This document shows, piece after piece, positions 62,321-64,000 of a stretch of 64,000 bases of DNA (positions are counted from its first letter, which is position 1; every line of letters starts with the position of its first letter). The notes below the pieces were generated by a model. It saw only the letters and a program-made list of their open reading frames with translations, searched no databases and was not told the origin of the DNA. Position numbers and translations under genes: made by a program. The DNA is from Edolisoma coerulescens (taxonomy: Eukaryota; Chordata; Aves; Passeriformes; Campephagidae), in assembly GCA_013397115.1 (NCBI GenBank), contig VWZW01007301.1, positions 620,001 through 684,000 on the forward strand, read 5' to 3'.

Positions 62321-64000
62321 GTAACTCTGCAGTGCTAAGAAGGCCTCGTGTTCATCCGTTTCTGAGATAAAGTGGATGTATTTGAGATAAAATGGATGGT
62401 CTGGGAGAGAGCTCCGGGGATGATCACTCTGGTGGTTGTGTATTGCTTAAGAGGAAAAAGATGGTATGGAGTAGGTTTTCCTAAGAGGTATTAGAGATCT
62501 TAAATAGTTGGAAGTTTCACTGCTTTTTTTAAACAGGTATTAATTTTCAATTTCCTAAAAAAATCTTTTGATATCACTTTTATAGTTGTGATGTAAATCT
62601 CAATGCAACTTTAAGCTACTGCATCTTCAGTATCTAGAACATGATATTTTTTGCAGAAAACAGGAGGGTTAAAAATAGATTGTGATTAACATGTGAGGAA
62701 GTAATAAGGCTTATCAGTTCATTAGGATTACTGGCATATTAAGCTTCTTGGTTCTTACATTTATCACTCTTGATATGGTTAGCTGTGAGAGTCCATATAA
62801 AAAACGATCTTGATGCTTGGAAAGATTAGACAATTCTAAACTGAAGGGTAGAAGTGCTTGAGGGTTGTTTCCTAGATTTTTGTAATTCTGAAAAGCACTG
62901 TTTTTTCATTAGATACACAATTATGAATATGCAATTCTACTAACGTTGTTCTTTGCCTCATTGTTTTCTGTTTGAAGTCATTCTTGTTCTGTTCAGTTCT
63001 TCAGAGGCCAGTTTTCTCCTGAAGAGTAGGGCAATTTTCAATTTTCTTTAATATATGCTCCATAGGGAGAATCAGACCCTTGGATTTCTGTATGTGGTAT
63101 TTGGTAACAGCAATGCTACCACAACATTAATCAAGAAGAGGAAGCACTGCATAAATTCCCACTGTGGTTTCATCACTTTGAATTAGTCTTAGTGTTGCTC
63201 ATTTTCATCATGTTGAATTGTCTTTGTCACAAGTGCCACTTGTGGTTAGTGGAAAAGCCTGTTCAGCACTTGAGAGAGATCATGGCCAGTACATGGCAAG
63301 ACCAGTGCTTGGTGAGACCAAACTGAAACTGGACCTGCCTTTATTAAAGCAAAAACCTAAAGAGAAGCAAGTAGAAATTAGCCATAACACAATATATAGT
63401 TGTTTCCTTTCCTTAACTACTCTTCCCTGCTGAGAAGAGGTTTTCCTTTATTTTTTCAAGTATATCCCAGTGAGAGCTTGGTGCTCTTGCTCACCAGGCA
63501 CAGCGATCATTCTGGCCCTGGTGTGATGATGAGTAGGGATGTTTTCACTCCCCCATGGCAGTGTGGTGCTGCTTGCTTGTCCTCTTCGTGGGCTGTCTTT
63601 CAAGGTCAGCTGGGGACTGCCCACCTCCGAACTCCCTCCAGAGCTGCACGGCAAAGCCCAGTTGCCCACTCCTCTTTGGCTCCTCTGTGTATCCCCTACA
63701 GGACATAACATCATGCAGTCCTCCCTAAAAGGTCTGGTGTGACTAGAATGTAGTTTCTGATGGGCATTACAAGTGATCCTTCATCAGTCACTGACTACAG
63801 GGAGGCAGAAAGCCATTGGAAAATGTAGTAGCAAGAAGCATCAAATAGGCTAAATAGGCCTCTGAGCTGAACTTTGAGATTCTGCCTTGCTCTGTCCATG
63901 TGCATACACACAGACATCATACAGATAAGTGCATTTGTGCAGTGTGTGTAAGCATATGTCCATATTTTAAAGCCAGATGCAAGTGTATGTACTTTTTAAT
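62321..64000 (+). other. HECW2: HECW2 intron after exon L (3' side incomplete)
   Basis: Intron of at least 1,680 bp running off the window. The next exon, expected to begin with codons for the rest of WW2, is not present. No repeat or gene is recognised; open frames on both strands around 63400-63740 are of chance length. Confidence 0.9.

Larger units (their letters stand above)
1..64000 (+). other. HECW2: HECW2 gene body, internal part (exons A-L plus introns)
   Basis: The whole window lies inside one gene. Twelve + strand exons encode HECT, C2 and WW domain E3 ubiquitin ligase 2. This cytoplasmic ligase binds PPxY partners through its WW domains; p73 is a known substrate or partner. The paralogue HECW1 is excluded by exon J-L wording: 'SIRRTMTNDRPEE', 'FRRENVLPHSTSRSRL' and 'LKHMITKVRRDTHHFER' are HECW2-like. 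Summed exon lengths (2693 nt) place WW1 at residue 807 and WW2 at residue 985, as in human HECW2 from memory, so no exon in this span is missing. The 5' coding exons (human residues 1-97) were not found in 1-26479 and are probably upstream. The HECT domain is downstream. Confidence 0.96.

Overview
The window is vertebrate nuclear DNA, almost certainly from a bird: large AT-rich introns, GT-AG splice sites, and recognisable interspersed repeats that are all CR1-type LINE fragments (no Alu, B1 or L1-like sequence was seen). It holds the middle of one protein-coding gene on the + strand, HECW2 (NEDL2), a C2-WW-HECT E3 ubiquitin ligase. Twelve coding exons, labelled A to L here, lie between 26480 and 62320. 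Every splice junction joins in phase. Together they encode 897 complete codons, equivalent to about residues 98-995 of human HECW2 (human numbering is from memory). The start codon, the first coding exons, the rest of the second WW domain and the whole HECT domain lie outside the window.

Layout. 1-26479 is intron: AT-rich, with small GC-rich patches, a short sense CR1 fragment, simple repeats, and one decayed antisense coding-like stretch (18970-19640). Exons A-C (26480-43536) encode the N-terminal HECW domain. Exons D-F (45329-51064) encode the C2 membrane-binding domain. Exon G (51623-52960, 1338 bp) encodes the long acidic, serine-rich disordered linker. Exons H-J (54269-58274) encode the end of the linker, WW domain 1 and the following helix. 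Exons K-L (61395-62320) encode a conserved helical region and the first half of WW domain 2. 62321-64000 is intron.

The clearest anomaly is in the intron between exons A and B. Two single-N gaps (32170 and 34020) are each flanked by near-perfect direct duplications of 194 bp and 1672 bp, which looks like unmerged contig ends rather than biology. Other items worth a second look are a perfect 26-bp palindrome at 27491-27516, a hairpin at 30898-30919, the antisense decayed coding region beside a CpG-rich patch at about 19.0-20.6 kb, and a 265-codon alternative reading frame inside exon G. I found no convincing unknown gene system.
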